Shown: in pieces, positions 32,573-40,888 of the stretch | Layout: every line of letters begins with the position of its first letter | Position numbering within the stretch: position 1 is the stretch's first letter | Source: Methylobacterium jeotgali | Lineage (GTDB): Bacteria; Pseudomonadota; Alphaproteobacteria; Rhizobiales; Beijerinckiaceae | Assembly (NCBI RefSeq): GCF_022179345.1 | Contig: NZ_BPQR01000004.1 | Span: 1-63,224, forward strand | Direction of reading: 5' to 3' | DNA: 63,224 nucleotides | Notes under the pieces: model-generated | What the model saw: the letters and a program-made list of their open reading frames with translations, nothing else | Databases searched by the model: none | Told to the model about the DNA's origin: nothing | Translations under genes and position numbers: made by a program

Positions 32573-34090
32573 CTCGCCGACTCGCCGAGTTTCACGAGGA
32601 CAGCGCCGCCCCGGCCCCATGCCGTGGTGATCGGCAGCGGCTTCGGCGGTCTGGCGGGGGCGATCCGGCTCGGCGCGCGCGGCTACCGGGTGACGGTGCT
32701 GGAACGCCTCGACCAGCCCGGCGGCCGGGCGCGCGTGCACCGGCAGGACGGCTTCACCTTCGATGCCGGCCCGACCATCGTGACGGCGCCGTTCCTGTTC
32801 GAGGAATTGTGGGCCCTGTGCGGGCGCCGCATGGCGGACGACGTCACGCTGGCGCCGATGCTGCCGTTCTACCGCATCCGCTTTCACGATGGCGCGACCT
32901 TCGACTACAGCGGCGACCCGCGGGCGATGCGCGCCGAGGTCGCCCGGTTCTCGCCCGGGGACGTCGAGGGCTACGAGCGCTTCATGGCGCACAGCGCCGC
33001 GATCTGCCGCGTCGGCTTCGAGGAGCTCGGCCACGTCGCCTTCTCCTCGGTGACGGACATGCTGCGGATCGCGCCCGCTCTGCTGCGCCTCGGCGGCCAC
33101 CGCTCCGTCTTCGACCTCGTGGCGCGCTACATCCGCGACGAGCGCCTGCGCACGATCTTCAGCTTCCACCCCCTGCTCATCGGCGGCTCGCCGTTCCGGG
33201 CGAGCGCGATCTACTGCCTGATCGCGCATCTGGAGCGCCGCTGGGGCGTCCACTTCGCCATGGGCGGCACCGGCCGGCTGGTCGAGGGGCTCGTCGGCCT
33301 CATCGAGGGGCAGGGCGGCTCCGTCCGCTGCGGCGCGGAGGTCGCGCGCATCGACATCGCGGCCGGGCGCGCCACCGGCGTGACGCTCACCGACGGCAGC
33401 CGCATCGCTGCCGACATCGTGGTCTCGAACGCCGACTCCGCCCAGACCTACCTGAGCCTGCTCGGCGGGGAGGGGCGCGGCTGGCAGCGGGCCAAGCTAC
33501 GGGCCTCGCATTCCTCGATGGGCCTGTTCGTCTGGTACTTCGGCACCGCCCGCAAGTTTCCGGGGATCGCCCACCACACCATCCTGATGGGGCCGCGCTA
33601 CCGCGGGCTCATCGAGGACATCTTCGTCCGCAAGGTGCTGGCGCCGGATTTCAGCCTCTACCTGCACCGGCCCACCGCCACCGACCCGCTGCTGGCGCCG
33701 ATGGGCTGCGACGCCTTCTACGTGCTCGCGCCGGTGCCGAACCTCGCCGGCGGCCAGGACTGGCCGGTGCTGGCCGAGCCCTACCGGCAGGCCATCGAGG
33801 CGCATCTGGAGGCCACCGTGATGCCGGGGCTGACGGGCTCGATCGTGACCTCGCGGGTGACGACGCCGGCCGATTTCGCGCAGGATTTCCTCAGCTTCCG
33901 CGGCTCGGGCTTCGGGCTCGAGCCGGTGCTGACCCAGTCGGCCTGGTTCCGGCCGCACAACGCCTCCTCGGCGTTCCGGAACCTCTACCTCGTCGGGGCC
34001 GGCACGCATCCCGGCGCCGGCCTTCCCGGCGTGCTCTCCTCGGCCAAGGTCCTCGACACGGTGGTGCCGGATGCCCGCGTCCACGCTTGA
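32564..34090 (+). CDS. crtI: Phytoene desaturase
   Basis: 508 residues. FAD motif HAVVIGSGFGGLAGAIRLGARGYRVTVLE at residues 19-47, GGRARVHRQDGFTFDAGPTIVTAP, and the C-terminal LYLVGAGTHPGAGLPGVLSSAKV signature. Converts phytoene to lycopene or neurosporene. The ATG at 32564 is embedded in a PpsR operator and lacks a Shine-Dalgarno; there is no better start before the FAD motif. Its 3' end overlaps crtB by 20 bases. Confidence 0.95.
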   Translation: MLTLADSPSFTRTAPPRPHAVVIGSGFGGLAGAIRLGARGYRVTVLERLDQPGGRARVHRQDGFTFDAGPTIVTAPFLFEELWALCGRRMADDVTLAPMLPFYRIRFHDGATFDYSGDPRAMRAEVARFSPGDVEGYERFMAHSAAICRVGFEELGHVAFSSVTDMLRIAPALLRLGGHRSVFDLVARYIRDERLRTIFSFHPLLIGGSPFRASAIYCLIAHLERRWGVHFAMGGTGRLVEGLVGLIEGQGGSVRCGAEVARIDIAAGRATGVTLTDGSRIAADIVVSNADSAQTYLSLLGGEGRGWQRAKLRASHSSMGLFVWYFGTARKFPGIAHHTILMGPRYRGLIEDIFVRKVLAPDFSLYLHRPTATDPLLAPMGCDAFYVLAPVPNLAGGQDWPVLAEPYRQAIEAHLEATVMPGLTGSIVTSRVTTPADFAQDFLSFRGSGFGLEPVLTQSAWFRPHNASSAFRNLYLVGAGTHPGAGLPGVLSSAKVLDTVVPDARVHA

Positions 34091-35147
34091 GGCCGGCAGG
34101 CCGCCGCTCTGGGCGATCCCCCACGCGAGCGGGGCCGACCACGCCGCCTGCCGGGCCGCGATCCGCACCGGATCGCGCAGCTTCTTCGCGGCCTCCGCCC
34201 TCCTGCCCGCCCGCGTGCGCCGCCCCGCCTACGGGCTCTACGCCTTCTGCCGGCTGTCCGACGACGCGGTGGACGACGCGCGGATGCGCGACCGCCCGGC
34301 CGCCCTCGCGCGCCTCGCGGTCCGGCTCGCCCGCATCTACGACGGCGTCCCCCAAGACGCCCCCGCGGACCGGGCCATGGCCGATCTCGTGAGCGCGCAC
34401 GATCTGCCGCACGCGCTTCCCGCGGCCCTGATCGAGGGGCTGGCCTGGGATGCGGAAGGCCGCCGCTACGAGACCCTGGACGCGCTGACCGCCTATGCGG
34501 CGCGGGTCGCCGGCAGCGTCGGAGCGATGATGACGGTGCTGATGGGCGTGCGCGACCCCGACACGATGGCGCGCGCCTGCGATCTCGGGATCGCCATGCA
34601 GCTCACCAACATCGCCCGCGACGTCGGCGAGGATGCCGCCGCCGGCCGCCTCTACCTGCCGCTCGCCTGGATGCGGGAGGCCGGGCTCGATCCGGACGCG
34701 TTCCTGGCCGAGCCGGCGATGACGCCGCCGCTCCGGGCGGTGATCCGCCGCCTTCTCGCGGCGGCCGACGCGCTCTACGCCCGCTCCGAGCCGGGGGTGG
34801 CGGGGCTCCCCGTCGATTGCCGGCCGGCGATCCGCGCGGCGCGTCTGATCTACGCCGAGATCGGCCGCGCGCTGGAGCGGGGCGGCCTCGATCCGATCGG
34901 CAGCCGCGCCCGCGTCCCCGGCCGCCGCAAGGCCGCCCTGTTGATCCGCGCCCTGCGGCCGGGCCCGGCGCCACGCGACCGCACGGCGCCGCCCCTTCCC
35001 GAGGCGGCCTTCCTCGTGGAGGCCGTCGCCGCGCGTCCGGTCCCGGCCCGGGCCGCCTGGTGGGACGTGGGCGGGCAGGGCGCGCGGGTGCTCGATCTCA
35101 TCGCGGTGCTGCGGGAGCGCGAGGGCCTTGCGACGGCCAGCCCATGA
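34071..35147 (+). CDS. crtB: Phytoene synthase
   Basis: 358 residues. Condenses two GGPP to phytoene. Asp-rich motifs YAFCRLSDDAVDDARM and QLTNIARDVGEDAAAGRLYLPL, plus an N-terminal SRSFFAASALLPARVR, identify the family. Overlaps the end of crtI, as in other PGCs. Confidence 0.95.
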   Translation: MPASTLEAGRPPLWAIPHASGADHAACRAAIRTGSRSFFAASALLPARVRRPAYGLYAFCRLSDDAVDDARMRDRPAALARLAVRLARIYDGVPQDAPADRAMADLVSAHDLPHALPAALIEGLAWDAEGRRYETLDALTAYAARVAGSVGAMMTVLMGVRDPDTMARACDLGIAMQLTNIARDVGEDAAAGRLYLPLAWMREAGLDPDAFLAEPAMTPPLRAVIRRLLAAADALYARSEPGVAGLPVDCRPAIRAARLIYAEIGRALERGGLDPIGSRARVPGRRKAALLIRALRPGPAPRDRTAPPLPEAAFLVEAVAARPVPARAAWWDVGGQGARVLDLIAVLREREGLATASP

Positions 35148-35160
35148 TCGGGCTTTGGCG

Positions 35161-35310
35161 ATGAGCGACCCGCTGTTCGCCTTCCTCGACATCGGGCTCG
35201 TCTTCGCGCTCGCCCTGGGGCTGGGGATCTGGCAGCTCGTCGTCCTGAAGCGCGACATCCGCCGCGACCGCGCCAAGGCGCAGGCCGAGAAGCCGGACCC
35301 GCCGGCCTGA
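35161..35310 (+). CDS. Small single-pass membrane protein between crtB and crtC
   Basis: 49 residues: MSDPLFAFLD, one transmembrane helix (IGLVFALALGLGIWQLVVL), then a strongly charged tail KRDIRRDRAKAQAEKPD. No named family recognised. It lies 13 bases after crtB on the same strand and almost touches the convergent crtC, so its only possible partner operon is crtIB. The Shine-Dalgarno is weak, so translation may be coupled to crtB. Confidence 0.6.
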   Translation: MSDPLFAFLDIGLVFALALGLGIWQLVVLKRDIRRDRAKAQAEKPDPPA

Positions 35311-35315
35311 TCCCG

Positions 35316-36212
35316 TCAGCCCGGCCGCGGCATCCGGAACGGCAGCATCAGGCGCACCAGCGGGTTGGCGAAGCGGGCCAGCGAGAGGCTCTCGTGCACC
35401 GGCCGCACCGGCTCGCCCCGCAGCGTCGAGGCGAGCAGCGAACGCGCGTAGAAGGGCGTGTCCTCGAAGGTCCGCACGACCTGCGCGCGGCCGTCGTCGC
35501 TGCGGGTGTGCCGCGGCATTCGCCACAGGCGGGTCGGCGGAAGGGGCGCGTGGAGCGGGGCCTCGATCTCCAGCGGCGTTCCGTCTCCGGCAAAGCACAG
35601 GGTCAGGGCCTGTCGCGTGCCGTCGCGGCGCCGCACGTCGTAGAGGATGGCCGCGCCGTCCCTGAGACTCGCCCGGCACCAGGTCCAGTCCGAGAAGGCC
35701 GCCTCCAGGGCGGTGTCGCCGTGGTTGGTGTCGAAATAGGCGGTGCCGCGCCAGGAGACGCCCGGGTGGCTCAGCGCCACCTCCACCGGCGCGCTCGGCG
35801 CCATCGGCCACCAGCGATGGAGGCCCTGCGCATCGAGGCGGTGCATGCCCGGCGTGAAGCCGGGCGGGCGCAGCCGCACGGTGCCGCGCACCCGCGTCGG
35901 GATCGGGGCCGCGACCTCGTCGAGGCGAATCGTCAGCGTGGTCCCGTCCCAGTCGAGGCCGCTCGGGCCGATCCGGATGTGGTCCGCGTCGCGCGTGAGG
36001 GCGGCGCGCCCGCGCTCGGTCATGCAGAAGCGGTTCGCGCGCTCGCCGTAGAGCACGACGTTGACCGCGCAGTGCTCGAACGGGTCCCGCGTCAGGTCCC
36101 AGGCGTAGTAGGGCGAGAACACGCTGCCGATGAAGGCGATGACCGTGAGGCCCTGGCGCCCGTCCTCGCTCAGGGCGTCGACGTACCACCAGACGTAGCC
36201 GTCGCGGTCCAC
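35316..36212 (-). CDS. crtC: Hydroxyneurosporene synthase / carotenoid 1,2-hydratase
   Basis: About 298 residues from a GTG at 36212. GYVWWYVDALSEDG, VIAFIGSVFSPYYAWD and YFDTNHGDTALEAAFSDWTWCRAS are CrtC family blocks. It adds water across the psi-end double bond of neurosporene/lycopene on the way to spirilloxanthin. No ATG exists in frame near the conserved start; the GTG at 36212 lies 43 bases inside the crtD 3' end, and conserved-looking residues (PRFDTR) precede it, so a non-canonical start or frameshift-coupled translation from crtD is possible. Confidence 0.88.
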   Translation of the reverse strand: MDRDGYVWWYVDALSEDGRQGLTVIAFIGSVFSPYYAWDLTRDPFEHCAVNVVLYGERANRFCMTERGRAALTRDADHIRIGPSGLDWDGTTLTIRLDEVAAPIPTRVRGTVRLRPPGFTPGMHRLDAQGLHRWWPMAPSAPVEVALSHPGVSWRGTAYFDTNHGDTALEAAFSDWTWCRASLRDGAAILYDVRRRDGTRQALTLCFAGDGTPLEIEAPLHAPLPPTRLWRMPRHTRSDDGRAQVVRTFEDTPFYARSLLASTLRGEPVRPVHESLSLARFANPLVRLMLPFRMPRPG

Positions 36213-37741
36213 CCGCGTGTCGAAGCGCGGGCGCGGCTCCTGTCGTGCAGCAGGCTGTCCGCCGCGATCCGGCCCGACTGCGCCGCCATTGGCACCCCCG
36301 GCCCCGGATGGACGCTCCCTCCCGCGAGGTAGAGCCCCGGAATCCGCGTGCGGGCTCCCGGCCGCTTGAACGAGGCCATCCAGCCGTGGGAGGCCCGCCC
36401 GTAGAGCGCCCCCGCCGAGCCCGGAAACAGCCGCGCGAAATCCTCCGGCTGGGTCGTGACCGGCTCGGCCGCGTCCGAGAGCTCCAGCCCGCTCGCCCTC
36501 AGGCGCCGCCGCATCGCACTCACGCATGTCTCGATCTCCGAGGGGCCGAAGGGTTTGGCGGGGGCGTTGACGAGGCAGAGCAGGCGCTCGGGCCGCTGCG
36601 GGTCCGGCGCCGCGTCGCTCCGGTCCTCGTTGCCGCGGTCCTTGTCGCTGCGATCTTGGGCGCAGACGTAGACGGTCGGATCGTCGGGCAGCCGCCCGCT
36701 GCGGATCCGCGCGAACTCGGCCGCGTAGTCCCCCGAGAAGAACACCGTGTGCCGTGCAAGGGGGAAGCCCCGCGCACGGGCCTGCACGCAGTGGGTCACG
36801 GCGGAGAGGGAGCGCTCGGCGGCCGGGACGGGGCTGGCGGCGCGTGCCGCCTCGCGGCCCAGCAGGCCGTCGGCGAGCGCCGCCACGTCGGCGTTGCAGA
36901 TCACCGCGTCGGCGGGGATGCGCTCGCCATCCGCAAGGTCGACCCCGGCCACGCGCCCGCCCTCGACGGCGATCCCGGACGCCTGCGTGCCGTAGCGGAA
37001 CGCGGCGCCGCGCCGCGCCGCGAGGTCGGCCACCGCGCCGGCAAGGCGGCTCAGGCCTCCCGCCACGTGCCAGACCCCCTCGCTCTCCACATGCGCCACG
37101 AGCATCAGCGTGGCGGGGGCGGCGAAGGGCGAGGAGCCGCAATAGGTGGCGTAGCGGCCGAAGAGCTGGCGCAGGCGCGGATCGGCGAAGTACACGCCGA
37201 GCGCGCTCCACAAGGTGGTGAAGGGCTGGATCCGCCAGAGATCGCCGAGCCCCGAGAAGCCGGCCCGGCGGGTCAGGTCGAGGGGGCTCGGGCGCTCGCC
37301 GCGGATGAAGGGCGCCTCCAGGGTGGCGTAGACCTCCGCTGCGCGCGCCCGGAAGCGGCGGTATCCGTCCCGCTCCCGCAAACCGGCGAAATCCGCGATC
37401 GCCTGCTCCGAGGCGTCCGGGTCGGCGAGGAGATCGAGTTCCTCCCCCGGCCCCCAGGCGTGGCGCGCGAGGATCGCGGCCGGCTCCAGCCCGACATGGG
37501 CCGAGAGATCGGCCCCGCACTCCGAAAAGATCTCCTCGAGCACCCAGCGCATCGTGAAGACCGTGGGGCCGGCCTCGACGGCCGTGTCGCCCACGGCGAC
37601 GCGGCGCATCTTGCCGCCGGGCGCCGCGGCTCGCTCCAGCACCGTGACGGCGAGCCCCGCATGGGCGAGCCGCAGGGCCGCGACCAGACCCCCGATGCCG
37701 GCACCGATGACCACGACCCTCACCGGCGGTCCTTTCGTCAT
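36170..37741 (-). CDS. crtD: 1-hydroxycarotenoid 3,4-desaturase (methoxyneurosporene dehydrogenase)
   Basis: 523 residues. FAD motif VRVVVIGAGIGGLVAALRLA at 7-26; AGPTVFTMRWVLEEIFSECGADL is typical of CrtD rather than CrtI; C-terminal GLYLAGGSVHPGPGVPMAAQSGRIAADSLL closes the fold. It introduces the 3,4 double bond. Its C-terminal GGTSTP is read from the same DNA as the crtC start. Divergent from crtE across a PpsR operator. Confidence 0.94.
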   Translation of the reverse strand: MTKGPPVRVVVIGAGIGGLVAALRLAHAGLAVTVLERAAAPGGKMRRVAVGDTAVEAGPTVFTMRWVLEEIFSECGADLSAHVGLEPAAILARHAWGPGEELDLLADPDASEQAIADFAGLRERDGYRRFRARAAEVYATLEAPFIRGERPSPLDLTRRAGFSGLGDLWRIQPFTTLWSALGVYFADPRLRQLFGRYATYCGSSPFAAPATLMLVAHVESEGVWHVAGGLSRLAGAVADLAARRGAAFRYGTQASGIAVEGGRVAGVDLADGERIPADAVICNADVAALADGLLGREAARAASPVPAAERSLSAVTHCVQARARGFPLARHTVFFSGDYAAEFARIRSGRLPDDPTVYVCAQDRSDKDRGNEDRSDAAPDPQRPERLLCLVNAPAKPFGPSEIETCVSAMRRRLRASGLELSDAAEPVTTQPEDFARLFPGSAGALYGRASHGWMASFKRPGARTRIPGLYLAGGSVHPGPGVPMAAQSGRIAADSLLHDRSRARASTRGWTATATSGGTSTP

Positions 37742-37760
37742 TCGAAATCGACTTGACGAG

Positions 37761-37795
37761 TGTCAATATTTATTGACACATCGATGCATCAACAA
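37761..37795. promoter_or_regulatory. Divergent crtD-crtE regulatory region with perfect PpsR operator
   Basis: TGTCAATATTTATTGACA (37761-37778) is a near-perfect palindrome fitting TGT-N12-ACA. On the minus strand TTGTTG (37795-37790), a 17-bp spacer and TAAATA (37772-37767) make a good crtD promoter whose -10 lies inside the operator. On the plus strand the same palindrome supplies TTGACA (37773-37778) as -35 for crtE, with only a weak -10. A bound repressor would block both. Confidence 0.78.
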
Positions 37796-37820
37796 CAAGT
37801 GACACGGGAGGGATGCCGTC

Positions 37821-38690
37821 ATGGACGCCAACCGTCGCATCGAGGGAGCGCTCGACGCCGCCGTCGCCCATCTGGAGGCGCCCGGAGCGCCGCCGCGCCT
37901 CGCCGAGGCGCTGCGCTACGCGGTCTTTCCCGGCGGCCACCGCATCCGTCCCCGGCTCTGCCTCTCGGTGGCGCGGGCCTGCGGCGACGACGATTGCCGC
38001 ACCTCCGACGCGGCGGCGGCGGCGATCGAGCTGCTGCATTGCGCCTCCCTGGTCCACGACGACCTGCCCTGCTTCGACGATGCGCCCCTGCGCCGGGGCA
38101 AGCCCTCGGTCCACGCCGCCTTCGGCGAGCCGCTCGCGGTGCTGACCGGGGACGCCCTGATCGTGGCGGCCTTCGAGACCCTGGCGCGGGGCGCCGCGCG
38201 CAGCCCGAACCGGCTCGCCGCGCTCGTCGGGCTGGTCGCCCGCGCGGTCGGCGCGCCCGCCGGCATCGTCGCCGGGCAGGCGTGGGAATCCGAGCCGACC
38301 GTGGCGCTCACCGAGTACCAGCAGGCCAAGACCGGCGCCCTGTTCGCCGCCGCCACGGTGACGGGGGCGGCGGCGGCCGGCGTCCCGTCGCTGCCCTGGC
38401 GGCTTCTCGGCGAGTGCCTCGGGGAGGCCTATCAGGTCGCCGACGACCTGCGCGACGTCGCCTGCCGCCAGGAGGAGGTCGGCAAGCCCGTCGGCCGCGA
38501 CTCGACCCTCGGCCGGCCGAACGCCGCCGCGCTCCTCGGCATGGGCGGCGCGATGGCGCGGCTGAAGCGGCTGGTGCGCGAGGCGATGGAGGTGATCCCC
38601 GATTGTCCCGGCGCCGAGGCGCTGCGCGCCGAGATCGCGGCGCAGACGCGGCTGTTCCTGCCGGAAAGCCTCGCCCGGGAGCTGGCCTGA
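37821..38690 (+). CDS. crtE: Geranylgeranyl diphosphate synthase
   Basis: 289 residues. First Asp-rich motif HDDLPCFDDAPLRRGKPSVH, second DDLRDV. GGHRIRPRL and CASLVHDDLP are typical of trans-prenyl synthases. Makes GGPP for carotenoids and the bacteriochlorophyll tail. GGGAGGG lies 8 bases before the ATG. crtF follows after one base. Confidence 0.94.
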   Translation: MDANRRIEGALDAAVAHLEAPGAPPRLAEALRYAVFPGGHRIRPRLCLSVARACGDDDCRTSDAAAAAIELLHCASLVHDDLPCFDDAPLRRGKPSVHAAFGEPLAVLTGDALIVAAFETLARGAARSPNRLAALVGLVARAVGAPAGIVAGQAWESEPTVALTEYQQAKTGALFAAATVTGAAAAGVPSLPWRLLGECLGEAYQVADDLRDVACRQEEVGKPVGRDSTLGRPNAAALLGMGGAMARLKRLVREAMEVIPDCPGAEALRAEIAAQTRLFLPESLARELA

Positions 38691-38691
38691 G

Positions 38692-39843
38692 GTGGCGCGG
38701 GGCGCCGCGCTCGGAGACCGGCCCCTGCGACAGGCAGGCGACTGGCGCGCCCGATGGCGGGCCTTCCGAGCCCGGACGATCGCCGATCCGCGCTTCCAGC
38801 GCTGGGCCGCCGGCTTCCTTCCCACCCGGCGCATCGCGCGGGCGAACACCCGCGCGCTGTTCGATCTCTGCGCGGGCTTCACCTACTCGCAGACCCTGTT
38901 CGCCTGCGTGCGCCTCGGCCTGTTCGACCTCCTCGCGGACGGGCCCGTCGCGGCCGAGGCGCTGGCGGCGCGGATGCGGCTGGCCCCGGCGGCGGCCGCG
39001 CGCCTGCTCAAGGCCGCCGCCGCCCTCGACCTCGTCGCGCCCCTTCCGGACGGCCGCTACGCGCTGGCCGATCTCGGCGCGGCCCTGATCGGCAACCCCG
39101 CCATCGACCGGATGATCGAGCACCACGCCCTGCTCTACGACGACCTGCGCGATCCCGTCGCGCTCCTGCGCGGGGAGGCCGGGCCGACACGTCTTGCCGG
39201 CTACTGGCCCTACGCAAAGGGGGACGCGGCCGGGCTGACGGCGGAGGCCGTCGCCCCCTATGGCGGCCTGATGGCCGCCTCGCAGGCGCTGATCGCCGAG
39301 GACATCCTCGAGGCCTATCCGCTGCGGCGCCACCGCAGCCTCATGGATGTCGGCGGCGGGGAGGGCGCCTTCCTGGCGGCCGCCGGGCGGGCGGCGCCGG
39401 GACTCCGGGTGACGCTGTTCGACCTGCCGGCGGTCGCCGAACGCGGCGGGGCACATCTCGTCCGCGAGGGCCTCGGCGAGCGGGCGCGGGTGGTCGGTGG
39501 CAGCTTCCTCACCGATCCGCTTCCCCGCGACGCCGACGCGATCAGCCTGGTGCGGGTGGTGCACGACCACGACGACGGCGCCGTGCACACGCTCCTGCGC
39601 GCCGCCTTCGAGGCCCTGCCGCCGGGGGGCGTCCTGATCCTGGCCGAACCGATGAGCGGCACGCCCGGCGCCGCGCCCGTCACCGATGCGTATTTCAGCC
39701 TCTACCTCCTGGCCATGGGCAGCGGCCGCTGCCGGACCGTGGCCGAGCTGACCGCGATGCTCCGGGAGGCCGGCTTCCGGCACGTCCGCGAGGTCGCCAC
39801 CCGCCGGCCTCTGCTGACGCGCGTCGTGGTGTCAACTCGATGA
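38692..39843 (+). CDS. crtF: Hydroxyneurosporene O-methyltransferase (spheroidene/spirilloxanthin pathway)
   Basis: 383 residues. N-terminal dimerisation domain with TRALFDLCAGFTYSQTLFACVRLGLFDLL, then a SAM domain: SLMDVGGGEGAFLAAA, VTLFDLPAVAERG, VHDHDDGAV. It methylates the 1-hydroxy group of carotenoids. GTG start one base after the crtE stop. A PpsR site (39830-39847) overlaps its last codons and stop. Confidence 0.92.
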   Translation: MARGAALGDRPLRQAGDWRARWRAFRARTIADPRFQRWAAGFLPTRRIARANTRALFDLCAGFTYSQTLFACVRLGLFDLLADGPVAAEALAARMRLAPAAAARLLKAAAALDLVAPLPDGRYALADLGAALIGNPAIDRMIEHHALLYDDLRDPVALLRGEAGPTRLAGYWPYAKGDAAGLTAEAVAPYGGLMAASQALIAEDILEAYPLRRHRSLMDVGGGEGAFLAAAGRAAPGLRVTLFDLPAVAERGGAHLVREGLGERARVVGGSFLTDPLPRDADAISLVRVVHDHDDGAVHTLLRAAFEALPPGGVLILAEPMSGTPGAAPVTDAYFSLYLLAMGSGRCRTVAELTAMLREAGFRHVREVATRRPLLTRVVVSTR

Positions 39844-39899
39844 GACACACATAAATGTAAGTCATACTTGACGTATGTAAGTGTCCATCTAGGATGACA
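39830..39899 (+). promoter_or_regulatory. Triple tandem PpsR operator of the bchC-XYZ-puf superoperon
   Basis: Three TGT-N12-ACA elements with identical 8-bp gaps and a 26-bp period: 39830-39847 (perfect, over the crtF stop), 39856-39873 (TGT-N12-ACG, one mismatch) and 39882-39899 (perfect). TTGACG (39868-39873) with TAGGAT (39890-39895) 16 bp on is the likely bchC promoter: the -35 overlaps site 2 and the -10 site 3. The double 8-bp-spaced arrangement is known from Rhodobacter bchC; here there is an additional upstream member. Confidence 0.8.
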
Positions 39900-39952
39900 C
39901 TCAAGGTCCGGACCTGCACGGATCGAATCGTCGGGAAGGGAGGACAGGCGTC

Positions 39953-40888
39953 ATGATTGCCCAAGCCGTCGTCCTCCGTCGCCCTGAGCGGATCGGTCTC
40001 GAGAGCGTGGCGCTCGATCCGCCGATGCCGGCGGACGCCGTGGTCGCGGTCCGCTGGAGCGGGATCAGCACCGGCACGGAGCGCCTGCTCTGGTCCGGCC
40101 GGATGCCGGACTTTCCCGGCATGGGCTACCCGCTGGTGCCGGGCTACGAGTCCGTCGGCGAGGTCGTCGAGGCCGGGCCTGAGTCCGGCCTGCGGGCGGG
40201 TCAGACGGTGTTCGTGCCGGGCGCCCGCTGCTTCGGCGCGATCCGCGGTCTGTTCGGAGGCGCCGCCTCGCATCTCGTCAGCGCCGGGCCCCGACTCGTC
40301 CCCATCGACCCGGATCTCGCCGAGCGCGGCACGCTGATCGCGCTCGCCGCCACCGCCCATCACGCCCTGGCGGGGCTCGATCTCGCCAAGCCCCTTCTCG
40401 TCGTCGGGCACGGGGTGCTCGGCCGCCTCGTCGCCCGCATCGCCTGTGCGCTCGGCGGGGCGCCGAACGTCTGGGAGACGAACCCGGTCCGGAGGGGCGG
40501 CGCCGGGGCCTACGCCGTCGCCGCACACGAGGCGGACGAGCGGCGCGACTACGCCACGATCCTCGACGTCAGCGGCGACGCGGCGATCCTCGACCAGGGG
40601 ATCGCCCGGCTCGCGCCCGGCGGCGAGATCGTGCTCGCGGGCTTCTACGAGGCCCGGCTCGGCTTCGACTTCGCCCCCGCCTTCCTGCGCGAGGCCCGTA
40701 TCCGCGTCGCCGCGCAGTGGCGGCCCGAGGACCTGACCGCGGCCGTGGGGCTGATCGGCCAGGGCCGCCTCTCCCTCGACGGCCTGATCACGCATCGGCG
40801 CCCGGCCGGGGACGCCTCGGAAGCCTACCGCACGGCCTTCGGCGACGCCGGGTGCCTCAAGATGATCCTGGATTGGAGAGCGGCATGA
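39953..40888 (+). CDS. bchC: 2-desacetyl-2-hydroxyethyl bacteriochlorophyllide a dehydrogenase
   Basis: 311 residues, medium-chain dehydrogenase relative. SGISTGTERLLWSGRMPDFPGMGYPLVPGYESVGEV and PLLVVGHGVLGRLVARI (nucleotide site) are typical. It oxidises the C3 hydroxyethyl group to acetyl. Start follows the tandem PpsR operator; stop overlaps bchX (ATGA). Confidence 0.95.
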   Translation: MIAQAVVLRRPERIGLESVALDPPMPADAVVAVRWSGISTGTERLLWSGRMPDFPGMGYPLVPGYESVGEVVEAGPESGLRAGQTVFVPGARCFGAIRGLFGGAASHLVSAGPRLVPIDPDLAERGTLIALAATAHHALAGLDLAKPLLVVGHGVLGRLVARIACALGGAPNVWETNPVRRGGAGAYAVAAHEADERRDYATILDVSGDAAILDQGIARLAPGGEIVLAGFYEARLGFDFAPAFLREARIRVAAQWRPEDLTAAVGLIGQGRLSLDGLITHRRPAGDASEAYRTAFGDAGCLKMILDWRAA

